Shown: piece after piece, positions 35,224 through 49,148 of the stretch
Position numbering within the stretch: the stretch's first letter is position 1
How the letters are laid out: each line of letters begins with the position of its first letter
DNA from: Apricaphanius iberus
Lineage: Eukaryota; Chordata; Actinopteri; Cyprinodontiformes; Aphaniidae
DNA: 64,000 bases
Direction of reading: 5' to 3'
NCBI GenBank assembly: GCA_028564705.1
Contig: JAPXFQ010002904.1
Span: forward strand, 2,418,001 to 2,482,000
The notes under the pieces: model-generated
Told to the model about the DNA's origin: nothing
Database searches by the model: none
What the model saw: the letters and a program-made list of their open reading frames with translations, nothing else
Translations under genes and position numbers: made by a program

Positions 35224-36633
35224 ATTAACTTTTGCATCACTCAACAATTATTTGCTGTACGTTGGTTTAAACACAGGGTTTAGGCTGGATGCTGCATGTA
35301 TTGCCTCTAAATGACAATAATCCTTCATTTGATCTTCTTGTTTTATGTATGATGATGAGGGGGTTTCGCCTTCTGTGGTGGCAGTCTGTAATGAACCTTG
35401 CTCAGAACTTTGACCCCTGAACACTGACAAAACTGACAGCTGAGGACTAAAACAGTAAACTGTCTATGACTCAGCAGACACAAAAACATCTCCAAGCCAG
35501 CTGCACAACTGACACAACAGAAATATGTATTGTTTTCTATTAAAATGCAAAGTTTCAATGGGACAGCAAATGCGAATGACTCAAAAATGTCCCAAAACAA
35601 TATTGAAATTCTTTTAAGCAGATAATTTCTGTTTGGCCAAGTTTACATAAATGCTATATTGAAACTCTGTGCAGCTGGAAAGAATTCACCTTGGGTGCTC
35701 TTGTGTTTTTTTTCTCTGTTGTGTAGTGTCCATCTTCATCCAGTGGGCATAGTGTGGTTACGACTTATAATACACTTTGCACTCAATGGTGCTATCAATC
35801 TACAATATATCTAATAATTTCAATATCTCATAGCTACATGTATCTGCTCTATGTACTTAATACAACATTTTTGCTTCAGTTTTACATCAAATTTGTGTAA
35901 TTTTCAAAGGATTATAAACATCAATAAAACATCAGAAATATACCTGGTCAGTCGCACAAACTAAAGTTATACTGCACCCATGAAAATAAGAAAATTATTA
36001 AAAGGTAGCCTATGTAAACTTTGATGATTATTTTTTAAGTTTATTAGGTTGAAAATGATAAATGTATATTCAGAGATGCAAGGTTGTCAGTTTCACATTG
36101 TTATATCTAGCTATTCTTACTTTTGTGTAATATTAAAAAATGATAGCTGAACAACTATGAAAGATTAGTTTTTTACGGAAATATTTGCTGTACAAAATAT
36201 TCAGTCGATTAAGAAAATAAATAGCATGCTGAATTTTTGCAAAGTTGCAATGTGGAATTAATACAATTTGATTTATTCCTTACTCTGTAATTATTGTTGG
36301 CCTTATTTATCCTTAAGCTATGCCATGCACTGTAAGATATCTACCTCCATAGCTTAGGTTACAGGGCCTACATAAGTGCTTTATCTGTTCAGTGTGCCTG
36401 TATGGTTTAGCAAAATAGGCCTCTAATTATTATATGTGATTTATCTGGGGACAACTGACCACTGAGCATTAAGAATGACCTTGTATGTTTTGCTTACACA
36501 TGTTTTGCATGGGTGAACTTGGGTCTTCTACCTCATTGATTTCCCCCCTCACTTTACCACAGCACAAACATTCACTGTAAGCAACTTAATTTTTCCTGTA
36601 TATTCGTTATACAAGATATTTTTCATTTACCAA

Positions 36634-36639
<6 letters not shown>
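35224..36639. other. Non-coding, nothing recognised
   Basis: AT-rich unique sequence. The minus-strand frames at 35248-35600 are not recognisable. Confidence 0.5.

Positions 36640-36680
<41 letters not shown>
36640..36680. repeat. (TA)n microsatellite, left of Tc1 element
   Basis: About 40 bases of TA repeats directly abut the transposon's left end. With the TA run at 38252-38280 it appears to be one microsatellite split by the insertion. Confidence 0.9.
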
Positions 36681-38251
<1,571 letters not shown>

Positions 38252-38281
38252 ATATATATATATATATATACATATATATAG
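38252..38281. repeat. (TA)n microsatellite, right of Tc1 element
   Basis: TA repeats continue directly after the right inverted end, interrupted once by C. Confidence 0.9.
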
Positions 38282-39399
38282 GGTAACTAAAATGTCACAA
38301 TTACAGTACAACATTATATCATGTGATTTGCAAATAACTTATATGGACATTTCTCCTAAGTCTGGAGAGTAAAAAGATAGTGAAACAAACCCAATCCTAT
38401 TATAGTTTCCACAGAAAAAAGTATGTACATGTTTTCAGCTCTTTTTTGGATACAAGAGAAGAGATGATGGCGAGTCGACACGCTAGTTGACAACTCTCAG
38501 TTGCACAATACGTTTTTAGCACTTTTCTTTGTGTGACAACGCTTTTGGTAAATTTTAGAGAAAATACACGGTAACAGACTGACCTGGAAAATATAAAGGG
38601 CTTCATAACCATTGTGAGGGTATGACTACTACTACTACTGTTTGTCACTAACAGTATTGAATAACTATCTGCTTTTAAGCTTTCTATTGGCACTAAATTA
38701 AATATATAGTTTACACTTTTTAACAAGTCTGGATACATTTGATCTCCTCTTGGACTTTTTGTAGAGTCTAAAGTACTTAAAGTTGGATAATTCGGTACTG
38801 GACAAAGATGTTTTAAAACACAACATGAACTTTATTAAAACTATTCTACATGTTGAAACAAAAAAAAAATGCATTTTCAGGATCTTCTTTTATTTTTATT
38901 TTTTTCTGACTAGTTTACCCTGAGGAACTTGTGATACATGAATTGTGTCTACATACTAGATTAGACCACAGTGTACAACTACACGCAGCCTAGGTTTATT
39001 TGACCAGTCTGACTAAAAGAGTTCCCTTTACAAGAATAATAGTAGGTTAGCATAAAGCCCACCATTGACTGTTCATACTGTACTGCAATATTATAAGTTG
39101 ATGACATATTCTTTTAACCAAATTTAATTTGCTGGCAAATGATTACAATATAATGTATAAATGTAAAGAAAAATAAAACATAAATTAAGAATTTTTTTTT
39201 TTTCCAAAAAATTTCACCTAAATCTCAATTTTAATCATTCTTGTTAACCCAATGTCATGTTTTGCCTCATCTCACCTCACCTGCTCGGTAAGGTTACACT
39301 CTTATTAGTTAGGCATCAAAATCTACAGAAAAAAAACCCCAAAAACAACAACACCACAATTATACAAACATGTGCTAAACCACAACAGTTCATGCCAAG
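38282..39399. other. Non-coding, nothing recognised
   Basis: AT-rich sequence with a short (ACT)n at 38627-38641, which gives a serine run in the 112-codon minus-strand frame 38400-38738. That frame has no domain I know. Confidence 0.45.
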
Positions 39400-39600
39400 C
39401 CTTTGCAATTACTGACTAATTGATGCAGCTTTTTGAGAGTCCACTCTGCCTCCCCTCAGTGGATTGCCCTATCAATCCCGGCTATTGTCCAAGATGACAT
39501 GTCCCTTAACAAATTACAGCTAATGAAATAACCATCAGAGTGTCATTACATAGGCAACACCACTGTATTATTGCTCAGCGTGGTAAAGCACATGCATGTG
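39400..39600. promoter_or_regulatory. Candidate conserved regulatory block
   Basis: Non-repetitive, balanced, and motif-dense: GCAATTACTGACTAATTGAT, GGATTGCCCTATCAATCCCG (inverted GGATTG pair), CTATTGTCC (SOX), ACAGCTAATGAAATAACC and GTCATTACATAGGC. No coding frame. One of the strongest enhancer-like blocks in the window by eye. Confidence 0.38.
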
Positions 39601-42600
39601 CGTGAATGACAGACATAATAGATATCTGAGAGTTCACAAACAGGTGTGATTATATTATTATATTGCCAAGGATTTAGCACCTGGGACACCAAATGAGACC
39701 AGGCAGCTGAAAGTGAGACTGAAAATCCACTTTTCGTTCTAGTAACTTGACCAAATGGTAATAGCCTATCTCATGGTGATTTTTGTGATTTAATATTTTT
39801 GGCACTACTTGACTTTTCATAAACTTTCACTCTTTGAGATATCTGCATTATTTTTATCCGATTTTGGATCAGCGGTTCGTGGAACTCCCGGCTTTTATTC
39901 CCATCCCCACAATGTTGATTTGCCGCACCCTCACTTGGATTCTTCAGTGTCACGTACAGCTGCTGTCCTTCTGACAAGACATCACTGTGGCAGACTCACT
40001 CTCTCCCCATGAGTCCAGTCATTCTCTCTCCATTCTGCAGCCAAATCTATCGCTTTCTCTCTCGTTGCCTTCTTCTCCTGTCTCCTCCACCACCTCCTTT
40101 ACCATTCCAGAGCTGACGGCAGATGGTGTTTTAATAAAGTCCAGTAGGAATAGGTCTGTGAGTAAACAATGCAGCACATGCCAACTCAGTAATTGCTGGG
40201 CACTATTACAACCTCTGTGTCTGGCAGGGGATGGGAGGACGAGAGGCATGGAAGGTAAAATGGAGAGGATACGGCAGAAACACAGAGAGAGGACAAGTCA
40301 GGAACGTGAAAATAAGAGAGCGAGGGAAAACCAGAAAAGGAAAGGCCAGAGATGTAGGAGAAGGGGGTGTAGGGAGGGGGTGGGCAGGATACTCACATGT
40401 ACACCAAGCAGCTGGAGCCAGAAAAGCGCAGCTGGTGGAGGTGCAGGAAGGCCACAGAGAAAAGGGGGGCTGTGTAGAGCTGGGAAGGGCTTCTCTATGC
40501 TGTGCTGTGCTGGGGTGGTATAGGCCAGAGGGGGCAGCAGTCGGTCTATAGCCTCCAGGCTATGGGATCCAAGCCCAGTCTCAGAGTCCCAGTCACCACT
40601 CTTTGGTCTCCACTGCTGACACATGGCCAATGCAGTACCCTGTCAGACCCCAAGTCACCAGCCAGACTCACTCTGGAAAAGGTGGTTGTACACATGAAGC
40701 TTTTGTTCTATGCACCACTAATATATATCTGCTAATATTATGTCAGTAAAACACAAAAACCATGTAGGAGCTTTTAATATGCTTGAAAATGATATATACG
40801 TTGGGATATATTTAGAGATCTACCAAACAGAGATGTTTGACAAATTTATGATGTAGCTGATTATATGCATGTTTAGGAACTACAACAAACAGCATTCAAA
40901 ATGATTTTTAGCCTTCTTTCCATGTACAATACTGTATAATTTATGTTAGAGGCAGAGGTGACGTAACAGTGGGCTTGAGACAGCAGTCACTGTAACACAG
41001 GGTTGTGAAAAGCCATCAAAAAATGATTACAGAGTTGACATTTGAAAGTGTCTTTAGCATTTTCTATTATCAGCTAGCATGTTTAGGAACACTACCTGTA
41101 AACAGCAGTTTCTATATATTCCCTGGTTTAGAATCTTATCTCAACAGCAGGAACTGAACCCCTGTGGCTCCTATCAATTTTAGAACATGTGACATATAAA
41201 AAGAGCTAATTTACAAAAGTGCAACATGGTGAAGGAGGTAGATGATCAGAACATGATAAAATTTAACTTTCTGTTTTAATAACTGAAAGACAGCTTTTAC
41301 ATCTTTAGCATACACCCTGATTTTACTTTAAACACTTTGCTTGTGCTGAGTATAATTCTTTAATCATTCTCCCATGGTAAAATATTGCACACTGTTTGTA
41401 TTACCCGCTGGTTCTTCATGAAGGTGCATTCACTGATCACAAAAAAGATTTTTAAGCTTTCAACCAGCTTTCTTGTGCACCTCTGTGTTCTTATTTGATC
41501 CTCTTTTCCACTGAGTGTTCATCAGATCTCTTCCATGATGACCTGATAAGGCGTATGGCCTTATCTGGTCTTTGATAGGGTATCAGTGAGAAAGTACTTT
41601 ATGTCTCTATAATCCTGTAAGCTTAGGCAGTTTGCAACATGCACCTGTTTGGCTCAACCACACAAAAGATAGTATGTTAATTGAAAGACAGGAAGGAGGT
41701 GCAAGTAAAGCCGAACAGCTGCTGGCTATACAAAACATGCACTACATCAGAAACAAAACTATTCACGTATGCATATGAAAGTCTGAGATATTGGGAACTA
41801 ACGTAAGTAAGAGGAAGAACCTGAAAATAGTAAAGCTTTCATAAGGGCACATCAATACATCCCTTTTACCTGGGTGGAACTTAATGAATGACTTCCAGCA
41901 GCTATATAGTTAGTGGGTTTCATCTGAGAGGATTAAAGGAAATTACTTTTATTTTAAAGCAAGGGTTAAATGACCACTCTCCTTATCCCTGAAGTTCCCC
42001 ATCTGTATTAATATTTAATGCTTCTTAACCTTCTTTTTGAAGGCTGACTGAAAAAGATTGGGTATATTACGTATTTGCAATTGGTGGCTGTTGAACAAGG
42101 TTTAAGCTCACAAGGTCATTAACCTAATTATTGTTATAAATTATGAAGGTGTATAATTTAATAAAATACATTTTGTTGAAGAAAATTATGTTGTTTGGAA
42201 AAATCGTGATGTTGATATTTTTAGATTATATAATTAAGCCTAAACCTATAGAAATTTACTTTCCTGAGAATGCACAATAATAAATAGTACCTGTTCATGT
42301 TCCTTGAACATTTGCCCTGTGATTTTCAATTCACTTCACACTTAGGCACTACTTTCTATTTGTCTGTAGTAGTTTCAGATAATTTAACAAAATGTTCATG
42401 GGAGATGAACACTTTTGCAAGGAATTCAAAAAAATGTAAATAAGTGTAAACACTAGGCAGGTTGTGTCTTTGGATTGATCATCCCAGGCAAGACCTAGCT
42501 ATATGAGGCTAATCCATATGGAAGCTAACAAAAACACGGTGCCCGAGGACATCACCCAAATACTACATCAAACGGCCTCCTGACAGGTTTGCTGATAATC

Positions 42601-44378
42601 ACAAACAAGGCTTCATGTCGAAACACAACTTCGCTCCCTATGACATTTTGAACTTCTGTCCAACCAAGTCTTCTCACATACTTTCAGGCCTTGAGAATTT
42701 GCTGTCTCTACCCCAAGGCGGTCAGGCTGAGAGACTGAGTGAAAGACAGAGAAGTTTGCAGATCAGAGAGAGTGAAATATGAGCTGCTTTCTCATGTAAC
42801 AAGATTAGTAAGATAACTCTTCACTATGAGGTAAGTCCCTATACACCTGCCATATTTATTTGAGCACATGTCCATACATAACTGTGCAGGAGTCAAACCT
42901 CACTCTCCCAACTTCTGTTAGGTCTTACCTCAGACATCTTCCTTACATCCAGTTTGCCAGCAGGTTTTTGTTCACACCATTAATCTTGACTACAGATTTC
43001 GGAGAAGAGCTGGATTCTGGGAATGCACGGGAGGTGGAAGAGGTGGGAAACTGGGTCAGAGGACATAGACCGAGACGAAGGCAGCTGGCCCTTTACTACC
43101 TTAGTCTTCCTACGATATTCTCCTTGTTGCCCTCGCTCTCTCTCTGGAGTGTGGAGGTGACAGTTGGTGAGGGACCTTCGAGCAGCCTGGGTTTGGCTTT
43201 ACTAGTCAAGTGTGTCCAAAAAAAAACGTTCTAATATCAACACCATTCTGTACTAGGATCCCATGAAATTAAGAGGCAGAATTTATCAGATGAACGTATC
43301 TATTTCCTGACACTGTAAAGCCTATTTTATATTTCTATGTCTGGGTAGGTGTGGAGAGATGCAATGCTATTATCCGTAGACACATGGGCTCTCTGTCACT
43401 CACACAAGAATTGACGGAGTACAACTTGACTTTTTAAATTATTCGCCGAGCGCAACAAAGATGAATGTCCTTGATTGGTCAGCCCAACATAGGCCTAAGA
43501 ACATTTCACCAGAATGGAGACACTAGATGTATTATATTGCAAGGCAAGTTAGTCTTTTTGACAATTTTGAACACCAGGAGGTGTAGAGAGAAATAAACCA
43601 GACTGCTGTGTTTTTAAAGTATTCTATGAACTGCACTTCTAGTAAAAAGCGTCTTGAGTGGATGTGTGTTTATAAGCTGAAGTACATCACTGCAATGGTA
43701 GGCAGACCCCTCGGAAAAGGTCTGCACCCTGTGCTGTCCTGGTAGAGAATTGCTTTGCAACACTGACACACCTACAGAGGAGTATTTTAGTAAAGTATCA
43801 CCATGAATATGTGTGTAGGTGCAAACTTGCTTACGGAGATACTAGGCTTAAGTCATGCTTACTTACTGATTTTTAAGACAAAATTGTTATTTTGTACCAC
43901 ATCTGCGCCTTTTCACATTTAACCTTCAGGAAAATTACTTTGGGAATAGTAATTTGATGTTTGAACTTTGTTGCTATCTATGGAACAACAACATTAAAAG
44001 TAAAATAGGGTTGGTTAATGTTGTTACAGCTTGTTGGTATTTTGCAAGTATCTGGGCGACAGAAAAAACCCAAAATACAACAACTTTGTTGGTTCTAATC
44101 CAACAAATAACATAGAAAGAGGCAAAAAAGACTCAAAATCATACATACATACAGACGTATTACGATAAAAGATGTTCATCTAACTTTAGATTTATTATTG
44201 GCTGTAATTTCATTGGTCATGTTTTTTTAAATATAATTTCATTTGTTGTTCAAGTGTTAACACTTGTATCTTCAGGGTTAAATTATGGCTTAATTTTCAA
44301 TCACCCTAAAAACAGTGCTTGGATTGCATGACAATAAAAATTTGAACAAATCATGAATATAGTAGTCAAAAACATCAA
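39601..44378. other. Long non-coding stretch
   Basis: No supported gene or mobile element. 39987-40640 is purine-rich and GC-rich and opens long frames on both strands (178 codons plus-strand, 110 minus-strand) dominated by R, K, E, G or P/L; these overlap each other and have no domains. 42860-43234 (124 codons) is likewise unrecognised. The remainder is AT-rich unique DNA. Confidence 0.42.
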
Positions 44379-44618
44379 GTGTCCTTATTGGGAAAAATGG
44401 TAATCAAGATTTACTTAGCTCTTTCAACCAGACCAGTTGAAGAAGGAAATATCCATCAAGGAGACAGGGGCAGTATATTTAATGTACTCTGTCTATTGTG
44501 GCATATTAGAGGTGGATTTAGCATTAATATAAAAAAAAACGTGTCAAATAAATTTAGTACATTTGCTGATGATTTTATTGTCATGTTCCTCAATGACAAA
44601 TTTGTATTACCCTTATGA
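44379..44618 (+). pseudogene. LINE reverse transcriptase remnant (L1/Tx1-like)
   Basis: The open frame carries the order expected around the catalytic core of LINE reverse transcriptases: a hydrophobic IKIYLALSTRPV segment, then HQGD followed by IFNVL (in place of the usual RQGDPLSP-LFN), and 29 residues later FADDFIVMFLND, the F/YADD metal-binding motif (FADD at 44562-44573). Only about 80 codons are readable and flanking frames are closed. The FADD-then-D/E/P spacing suggests an L1/Tx1-type element, but assignment from one fragment is tentative. Confidence 0.48.
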
Positions 44619-45163
44619 AGGCAACATGGAATGCAGAATTATGCTAAGTGACTGCATCATCTCTGAATTTTTTTCTCTAAGTATTTACACTGGAGGAGCA
44701 ATATTTTGGAGCGTAAATAGGGTTGGCTCCTGCAGATCACCCAGTGAATCCTGGAACTGACTCCTTGCTGCAGAGTAGATGCAAATTTGGCAGTAAAGAA
44801 AAATGTCATAAAAGAAATCATACAGTACCCTGTCCCTATGTGAAAACATAACATTCACCCTATGTTAAATCATGAAGTAACAGTGATCAACCAAATAGTT
44901 TTAAATAATCAATTTCACTCATGGCTAAATTCCTCCAGAGTTTAAGTACTGTAGCAACAAATCATTTAAATAGAATGATAACATGAAAAATGCTACCAAA
45001 AAAAAAGAAAAAAAGAAAAGTAAGATATCATGACTGTGGGGACGGTGAGGAAAAAGACGTTGGTATTTCTCACTATGGATAAACACCAAAGTAATGAATC
45101 AATACAATCAGAACCAGTATCTATAAATTAACAAAACAAATAATGCCTTGAACATATAATTAT
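44619..45163. other. Non-coding, probably decayed repeat DNA
   Basis: No frame continues the LINE fragment clearly. An A-rich tract lies at 44998-45020. Confidence 0.35.
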
Positions 45164-45167
45164 TTAG

Positions 45168-45693
45168 TCTACACCCCCCTATCGTCCACACTAACCTGGC
45201 ATCGTTTAAGGTCTGAGGCCGGATAACTATTAGCCGGGTAAGAGAGCCGTGTAAATCTTAATTCAATGGCTAAACGAGCTAGTGTGCACAGCTTCCCCGG
45301 ATAATGAAAGGAAGTGGCGTCAATGAATCCTGCGCCAATAACGATACGACACTGCAGACAAAAACAACAGCGAAGAGTAATAAATCGATCTCGTCGTCTG
45401 TCCACACCAAAAACTCTCTCTTCTTCTGAGCAGCTATTGTTCTCTTCGGTTAACGGGACAAGCAGATATATACTGTGCTGTAGAGCTTCTTGTATATATT
45501 ATGTAGGCGCTGGCGTCACGTAGATTATACGCGTGTTTCGTGCGTCTTTTCGCGCATGCCCAGTATTTGCACAGGTTGGTATGGGATTGCGCAACCATGG
45601 GACCTTAAATGGGGCGTAAATGCTCGTGTTGAGTGGATAACATTAGGTGTCTAACTCCTTGTATAACCTTATCGGCTTAGTGTGGATGTAGCC
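45168..45693. mobile_element. Non-autonomous DNA transposon, TTAG flanks
   Basis: Left end TCTACACC...CCACACTAA and right end TTAGTGTGGATGTAGCC are degenerate inverted copies: the right end reversed reads GGCTACATCCACACTAAGCC. TTAG stands immediately outside both ends (45164-45167 and 45694-45697). The 526-bp body is CpG-rich against its surroundings, with CCGG words (GCCGGATAA, GCCGGGTAA, CCCCGGATAA) and CGCGCATGCCCAG. No transposase frame. GTCCACACTA-type ends are familiar from fish MITEs (recall); the superfamily is uncertain because the duplication could be TTAG, TAG or TA. Confidence 0.6.
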
Positions 45694-45697
45694 TTAG

Positions 45698-45945
45698 TGA
45701 AGCACATCAATGACTCAGGATGTCAGAAGAGGTTACACAGAGCAAAACCTGTAGAATCGTTTTCATGTCTGCACTGTTTGGATTCGGTTGAACTTTCTGA
45801 ATTATCGCAAATATTAGCTTCATCTAAACCTTCAACTTGGATGTTAGACCCAATCCTAACCAAACTATTTAAGGAAGTTTTCTCTCTGATTACTGACCCT
45901 ATTGTTGATATCATGAATCTATCTTTAATAAATGGATACGATTGA
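45698..45945 (+). pseudogene. L2/Rex1-type LINE, start of RT domain
   Basis: The frame from about 45690 to 45945 includes SSKPSTWMLDPILTKLFKEV followed by FSLITDPIVDIMNLSL. This is the characteristic entry to the reverse transcriptase of fish L2/Rex1/CR1-group LINEs (S-K-x-S-T-x-x-L-D-P-I-P-T). Translation stops at about 45945 where unrelated sequence begins. It starts right after the TTAG that ends the neighbouring DNA transposon. Confidence 0.7.
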
Positions 45946-46283
45946 TGGAATTAGACTTTACTTAAGAAATCCTCCGCGAGCGGGTGGAGGCAGGCGATGG
46001 GCCTTTCCACGACCCTGTTTGCTACTGACCGTCAGGGGTTGGGATCCGGGAGGTAAACAGGCAGTCTAGTCAAGGTCCTGGGCTGGTGAGCTGCTCTTGC
46101 CACTGTGAGGGTCTTTACAGTGTCCTTTCGTGAGAGTGTGTGTGTGTGTGTGTAAGATGGAGGGTACGTATGACTGTGTCTGTATGTCTCTGTGTACCTA
46201 TCAGGATTGGTCTTGGGCCGCCCTCTCGCATGGCACATTTCAGGCCTTATACCTAATGGGAGGCCAAAAGCCTTCAGTTGATC
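45946..46283. other. Unrelated sequence inside the split LINE
   Basis: Replaces the central reverse transcriptase region. It is GC-richer, contains a (TG)n run at 46136-46153, and has no frame or ends I can identify. It could be an insertion combined with a deletion, or the two LINE parts may be separate insertions. Confidence 0.4.
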
Positions 46284-46520
46284 CAAATGCTGCAATAAGA
46301 GTTCTGATGAATATTCAAAAGAGAGAGCACATTTCCCCTGTTTTTGTTTCTCTTCATTGACTCCCTGTTAAATCCAGAATAAAGTTTGAGATATTTCTTT
46401 TTACTGTACATATAAAGCCCTTAATAATGAAGCTCCATCATACATCAGAAACCCTATTGCTCCATATGTTTCTAACAGAGCACTTCACTTTCTGATTGCG
46501 TGTTTACTGGTAGTTCCTAG
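46284..46520 (+). pseudogene. L2/Rex1-type LINE, C-terminal part
   Basis: Reads NAAIRVLMN-KREHISPVFVSLH, then a TGA stop (46358-46360) where the family has Trp, then LPVKSRIKFEI. After one frameshift near 46405-46410 it continues YKALNNEAPSYIRNP, APYVSNRALHF and LLVVPR. These are hallmark C-terminal motifs of fish L2/Rex1-group LINEs (QNAA-R, H-PVL-SLHWLP, YKAL-AP-YI, LLVVPR). A dead copy. Confidence 0.8.
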
Positions 46521-48917
46521 GAGATGACTGATCCATAAAATAGAATCAAATCCCCAATAGATATTCACTTGTAATACAGCAGATTATTTAAACAAACATT
46601 ATTTCAGCCAAAGAATATTGTACTTACTTCTGCTTTGCATTGTGAATTGGTTCTATGAACAAAAACCAAAAGATGCTAATTAGTCTTAAACTGTTCATAA
46701 TTAGTTGAAGACTAAACACTTCCAAAACACTTAAGTACAAGCCTTTGTCTTTAAGCATATCCATACTGGACTGTGACGTCACAATCAATTTATTGGTTAT
46801 TGTCTCTACTTCTTTGAAAATTTGTTCATTTTTGCATTTTACTTTTTGTAGTTAGTTTTATAGTGTATTCATCTTTTATTAAGTAGTTTAGTTTAGGAAA
46901 AAAGGTGTACATGTCATTCTATTCAGTGTATGTAAACTTCTGGTTCTACTTTCAAATAGGAATAGAAAATACCATGCTGCTCTAAAACTGCACTGAAATA
47001 CATCTCCACATTTTTATGTGTTAAAATGCATCAAGAAAATACTTTTTTATATTAAGGGTGGTTTTCCCTTTTCCCACCAAGGGTCCTAACCAAGAATAGT
47101 CTGTCAATTAAATCCAGATGAACACAAACATTTGTCTTTTTTACTTTATAAACAGTCCCAGAAAAGATTAATTTATTGTGGATTAGTGTCAGCAGGAGAC
47201 ATGTCCACATGTTTTAGCTCTAAGGTAAATATAAATATTAGTGGGTGAGTAGACTCTGTTTGTTTCATCATTGTTTTTATAAAGATGAAAAGATCTGGCC
47301 ATACTGTGTTGTTCCCGTTTTTGTCATAAGGGAAATCTGTTAAAATATAGCATTTATGGGGCAAATAGTTTAGAGAGGCAGTCATCAGGGGTTGAATTTT
47401 AGACTTTTATCTATAGATTTCTCATCATTCTGTGATGTACAGATATATCTTATCTCGCAACTTTATCCTAAAGGCATTTCTTTGTGATTACATTCTAAAT
47501 ACAATTGATATGAATACAAATTATTCAAAAAGGAATAGAGTGCATTGCAGAAATAAGACTCTTGCCACATAATTAAGAAGGACATAATTTATTGAGAAGA
47601 GTACATTAAAAAAGATAGGTCTCCCAATTCAAGACTCCTAAACAGATGGATTCGATGTTGGTGCAAAAGTTTATTTTATGAAACTTAAAAGGTATAAGGA
47701 GATTACGAGTCCACAAAAAAGTTGTGCAATTGTTTAATATAATTACAGGGCTTAATCATTGAGGTGAGCCGAAAAGCAAATGTTGACTTATCACATAACC
47801 TTTCAACTGGCTAATCACCCACCTCCCCCACCTCCTGCTTTCGGAAGAGGTGAAAACATAGCCGCCTCTTTCCTCAGGGTGAACTGTCTTCACAGACATT
47901 AGAGAAGAAAAGGAAAGAAAAGTCACCCAGTGATAGATATGAGAGCGCATCTAGATCCCTTCATGCCCTGTCAACTAAATCCTGAGGTGAAGAGGACACA
48001 GTGAATGATTACGTGGGAGGGCCTTGCTATTTCATTGTTGTCAGTATTATCCCACTGTTAAAATGTAGCAGAAGTAACATTTTTAATGTTTCAGATGTTG
48101 ATTAAATAATGAGACCATTTCTGTCAATTTAATAAAGGACGCGAGTTGACACTTACAAAAATGTAACTGTTACTGTCAAATGTAGGGTAAAACTGTTTCT
48201 AATGCTTGAACTTTTAGAAATATTTTTATGTCACAATCTCAGTAATATTGATGCATTTTAATGCATATTAGATGACGAACCCACACAAAATAGTGCCCAA
48301 TTTTCAGGCAGAAGAAAAAAAATATGCATGGTTCAATTAACAGAACATTTACAGTTCTTTTAGGGGGTACATCTAGAGCAGCATCAACCATCTACAGACT
48401 TAAATGTTTGGGTATTTTTATTTTATTTTTATTTTTTTGGGGGGGGGTTGTCTACTGGCCATTTTTGAACATATATTTTTGATTGTAACTATCTCTGGCT
48501 GTGTGTTTAGTGTCAGAGCCCTGCTAAAAGGTTAGCCTACACTTAAGTCTCAGGTCTTTGGCAGGTCTAGGTCTATTTTCTTGGATTGACCAGCATATCT
48601 CCAACCCCCTTATCCCCTTTCTAGCAGCTCTGACCAGCCTCCCAGTCTCAACACTGTTTCATTAGCACTATTCTGTCTCTATCTTGTTTCATTGTGAGGT
48701 TGGTGTGTTCAGGGTGACGTTTACTGTTAGTGTTCTGCCTTGCATGCTTTTGGACATTTAGACTATGATGTTTATTTTTAACCTCCTCTAAACAGAGCAA
48801 CTTCTTCTACACGTTTGTTGATATCTTACATGACTGTGGCAAAAAGAAACAGAGACTTCTTTTGAATTTGTTTAAATAATTGCTTACATCTTGCCCAACT
48901 CCTCCACCCCAAAGTTT
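46521..48917. other. Non-coding, nothing recognised
   Basis: AT-rich unique sequence with a G9 run at 48439-48447. Small minus-strand frames at 47173-47385 and 47756-47950 show no domain. Confidence 0.45.
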
Positions 48918-49148
48918 AAGGGGTGGCTATGGGAAGAAGCTATGAGTAGTCTTTCACAATCAAAGTTGTTAGTTTGAATCAAGGTTCCTCCTTTGCAGCA
49001 TTTTACCCCAAGCTGCCACCCAATGTGTGCATCAGTGAATGAATGTGTTCTTGTTTGTGAGCATGACTGGATAAATGTGGGTATACCCTAAAGCTCTTTA
49101 AGTGGTTTTATCACTAGAAAGATGTTATATAAATTCAGTCCATTTTCA
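48918..49148 (+). mobile_element. tRNA-headed SINE, V-SINE-like, degenerate
   Basis: A weak A box (TGGCTATGGGA, from 48924) is followed 47 bases later by a weak B box (AGTTTGAATCA). The 3' end has the order CTCTTTAAGTGGTTTTATCA, CTAGAAAGATGTTATATAAA, TTCAGTCCATT, which I recognise as the tail of a very common fish SINE/LINE-tail family. Clear target duplications were not found. Confidence 0.6.

Noticed and set aside
39987..40523. Longest open frame in the window (178 codons)
   Set aside because: R/K/E/G-rich in a purine-rich stretch, overlapped by an open frame on the opposite strand, and no domain or splice context.
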